From assembly GCF_900109945.1 (NCBI RefSeq), contig NZ_FOBX01000008.1:310001-374000 (forward strand): 64,000 bases of DNA. The letters run 5' to 3'. The notes under the pieces are model-generated. The model made no database searches. It worked only from the letters and a program-made list of their open reading frames with translations, and was not told the DNA's origin. Positions 62,764 to 64,000 of the stretch are shown here, piece after piece (the stretch's first letter is position 1; each line of letters begins with the position of its first letter). The stretch is from Bradyrhizobium sp. OK095. GTDB lineage: Bacteria; Pseudomonadota; Alphaproteobacteria; Rhizobiales; Xanthobacteraceae. The translations under genes and the position numbers were made by a program.

Positions 62764-63318
62764 TCAGTTCACTCCCGGGATCGGGTACTGCTGGAGTACC
62801 TCTTTGTAATACGGCTCGTTGTCGATCTTCATGGTCGCGAGCACGCGCACCACGCCGCAATAGAAGGCGATGGTCAGCACGAGGTCGACCGTGTGCTCGT
62901 CGGAAAGATGCTGCTTGATCTCGGCGAAGGTCGCATCCGACATCGCGAGTTCGCGCACCATCTCACGAGCACCTTTCAGGATCGCCTTGGCGAGCGGCTC
63001 CAGCTTCGATGGCTTGCCCTCGGTCTCCGCCATCAGGCCGGCGATGTCCTCGTCGGTGACGCCGAACTCCTTGCCGATCTTCACATGATGGGTGAACTCA
63101 TATTCCGATTTCTCCATCCAGCCGACCTGGAGGATGGCAAGCTCCCGCAGCCGCGGGTTGAGCTTGCTCTTGAAGCGGATATAGCCGCCGATGCCGTTGA
63201 AGGCGCGCGCCATCTCCGGCGAGTTGACCAGCAGCTTGTGCAGATTGGTGTTGCGCTTGAGCATGTCGCGATATTCGGGCGCGACCTGGTCGGCCTCGAG
63301 ATAGGGCAGGCGGGCCAT
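62764..63318 (-). CDS. Carboxymuconolactone decarboxylase-family (AhpD-like) protein
   Basis: 184 residues from ATG 63318 (AGAGGAC upstream). The helical CMD fold is recognised by NPRLRELAILQVGWMEKSEY followed by EFTHHVKIGKEFGV, with the conserved His and Glu of this family, but no Cys pair is present, so it is not an AhpD peroxidase. Such proteins often act on lactones or aromatic intermediates. It is sandwiched between two SDRs. Confidence 0.9.
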   Translation of the reverse strand: MARLPYLEADQVAPEYRDMLKRNTNLHKLLVNSPEMARAFNGIGGYIRFKSKLNPRLRELAILQVGWMEKSEYEFTHHVKIGKEFGVTDEDIAGLMAETEGKPSKLEPLAKAILKGAREMVRELAMSDATFAEIKQHLSDEHTVDLVLTIAFYCGVVRVLATMKIDNEPYYKEVLQQYPIPGVN

Positions 63319-63331
63319 TTCTGTGTGTCCT

Positions 63332-64000
63332 CTAGTGTTCTTGTGACTCGCGTTCGGGGGCTTGCAGCGTGACGCCGCCGTCGACCACCAGCACCTGGCC
63401 GGTGATGTAGCGGGAAAAATTGCTGAGCAGGAATTTGACGGAATGGCCGACATCCCAGCCGGTGCCTTCTGTCTTCAGCACGGAGGCCCTGGCGCGCTGG
63501 TCGCGGGCCTGCTCGCTCATGCCGCGGGCATAGACCATCGGCGTGTACATCGGCCCCGGGCAGATGCAGTTGACACGGATGTTGTCGCGGCCGTGATCGA
63601 CCGCCATCGCGCGGGTGAGGCCGATGATGGCCGCCTTCGAGGTCGTGTAGGTCGTCAGCCCGCGCGGCCGCAGCGCCGAGATCGAGGAGATGTTGACGAT
63701 CGCGCCGCCCTTGGCGGTCCTGATCATCGCGGGGATCGCATGCTTCGACAGCAGGAACATGGTCTCGACATTGACCTGCATGACGCGGCGATATTGTTCG
63801 GGCGCCTCGTCGACCACGCTGCCGCGGCTGCCGATACCGACATTGTTGTCGAGGAAGTCGAGCCGGCCCCAGCGGTCGAGGGCTGCTTCGACCAGCCGCT
63901 TGCAGTCGGCTTCATTGGTCACGTCGCCGCCATGTGCCGCAGCCGTGCCGCCTTCGGCTGCGATCATCTCGACGGTACGTTCAGCAAGCTTGAGGTCGCG
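63332..64000 (-). CDS. SDR family oxidoreductase (5' end outside window)
   Basis: The frame stays open to the last base of the window, so the N-terminal nucleotide-binding segment is missing; 222 residues are visible. Present are RLDFLDNNVGIG, NISSISALRPRGLTTYTTSKAA with the catalytic Tyr and Lys, and INCICPG-like VNCICPGPMYTPMV, then ITGQVLVVDGGVTLQ. It shares order and orientation with the CMD and SDR genes and is 13 bp upstream of the CMD gene. Confidence 0.9.
   Translation of the reverse strand, partial: RDLKLAERTVEMIAAEGGTAAAHGGDVTNEADCKRLVEAALDRWGRLDFLDNNVGIGSRGSVVDEAPEQYRRVMQVNVETMFLLSKHAIPAMIRTAKGGAIVNISSISALRPRGLTTYTTSKAAIIGLTRAMAVDHGRDNIRVNCICPGPMYTPMVYARGMSEQARDQRARASVLKTEGTGWDVGHSVKFLLSNFSRYITGQVLVVDGGVTLQAPERESQEH

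Overview
The window is GC-rich and densely coded, and its gene families point to a Bradyrhizobium-like alphaproteobacterium (order Hyphomicrobiales). Supporting signs are the xseB-dxs-tlyA-rlmD neighbourhood, a PuuD-type urate hydroxylase with a cytochrome c tail, many Liv-type, Bug-type and MFS transporters, and several families of palindromic intergenic repeats. No lineage was checked against a database. I annotate 55 protein genes (two cut by the window edges), one tRNA-Gln, one possible pseudogene remnant, several operator-like palindromes and seven copies of palindromic repeats in four families.

Layout. 1-6745: end of a beta-barrel-like protein, then a leftward housekeeping block (HDAC-family deacetylase, xseB, dxs, a nucleoside deoxyribosyltransferase-like gene, tlyA, rlmD). 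6879-13259: periplasmic 5'-nucleotidase, a crotonase without the usual glutamates, an MFS carrier, an acyl-CoA dehydrogenase and tRNA-Gln(TTG). 13337-20384: a carbohydrate island with a LacI regulator, an orphan ABC binding protein behind a perfect LacI-type palindrome, and a DapA/NanA-family aldolase, facing an operon of SSS symporter, BNR/Asp-box sialidase-like protein and SDR. 20661-23354: Bcr/CflA MFS and an MGT glycosyltransferase.

23744-30740 is the most unusual part. A diheme cytochrome c, a VirG-like response regulator, a DUF1127-tailed protein, a MauG/CcpA-like diheme peroxidase, a VirA-like hybrid kinase and a small secreted protein lie in one direction. Three 13-bp sites resembling the Agrobacterium vir box precede three of these genes. 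I infer a chromosomal VirA/VirG-type regulon controlling periplasmic c-type haem proteins.

30805-36731: ferritin-like DUF892 protein, small proteins, a 24-residue membrane peptide upstream of a four-TM protein, and a divergent Mfd paralogue. 36762-45041: amidohydrolase, enolase-superfamily enzyme, M20 peptidase, MFS and a 1064-residue patatin-like protein whose catalytic dyad is split by about ten membrane helices. 45280-46172: a coupled pair of proteins of unknown function. 46580-56485: Bug binding protein, a Liv-type transporter with permease and both ATPases fused in one chain, an IclR regulator, and a divergent TPP enzyme-SDR-cupin operon, together a likely catabolic unit. 56487-64000: lytic transglycosylase, VOC protein, PuuD, a PQQ-type sugar dehydrogenase and an SDR-CMD-SDR run that leaves the window.

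A recurrent theme is that palindromic repeats abut or enter gene ends, and in several cases the in-frame stop codon lies inside the repeat arm.
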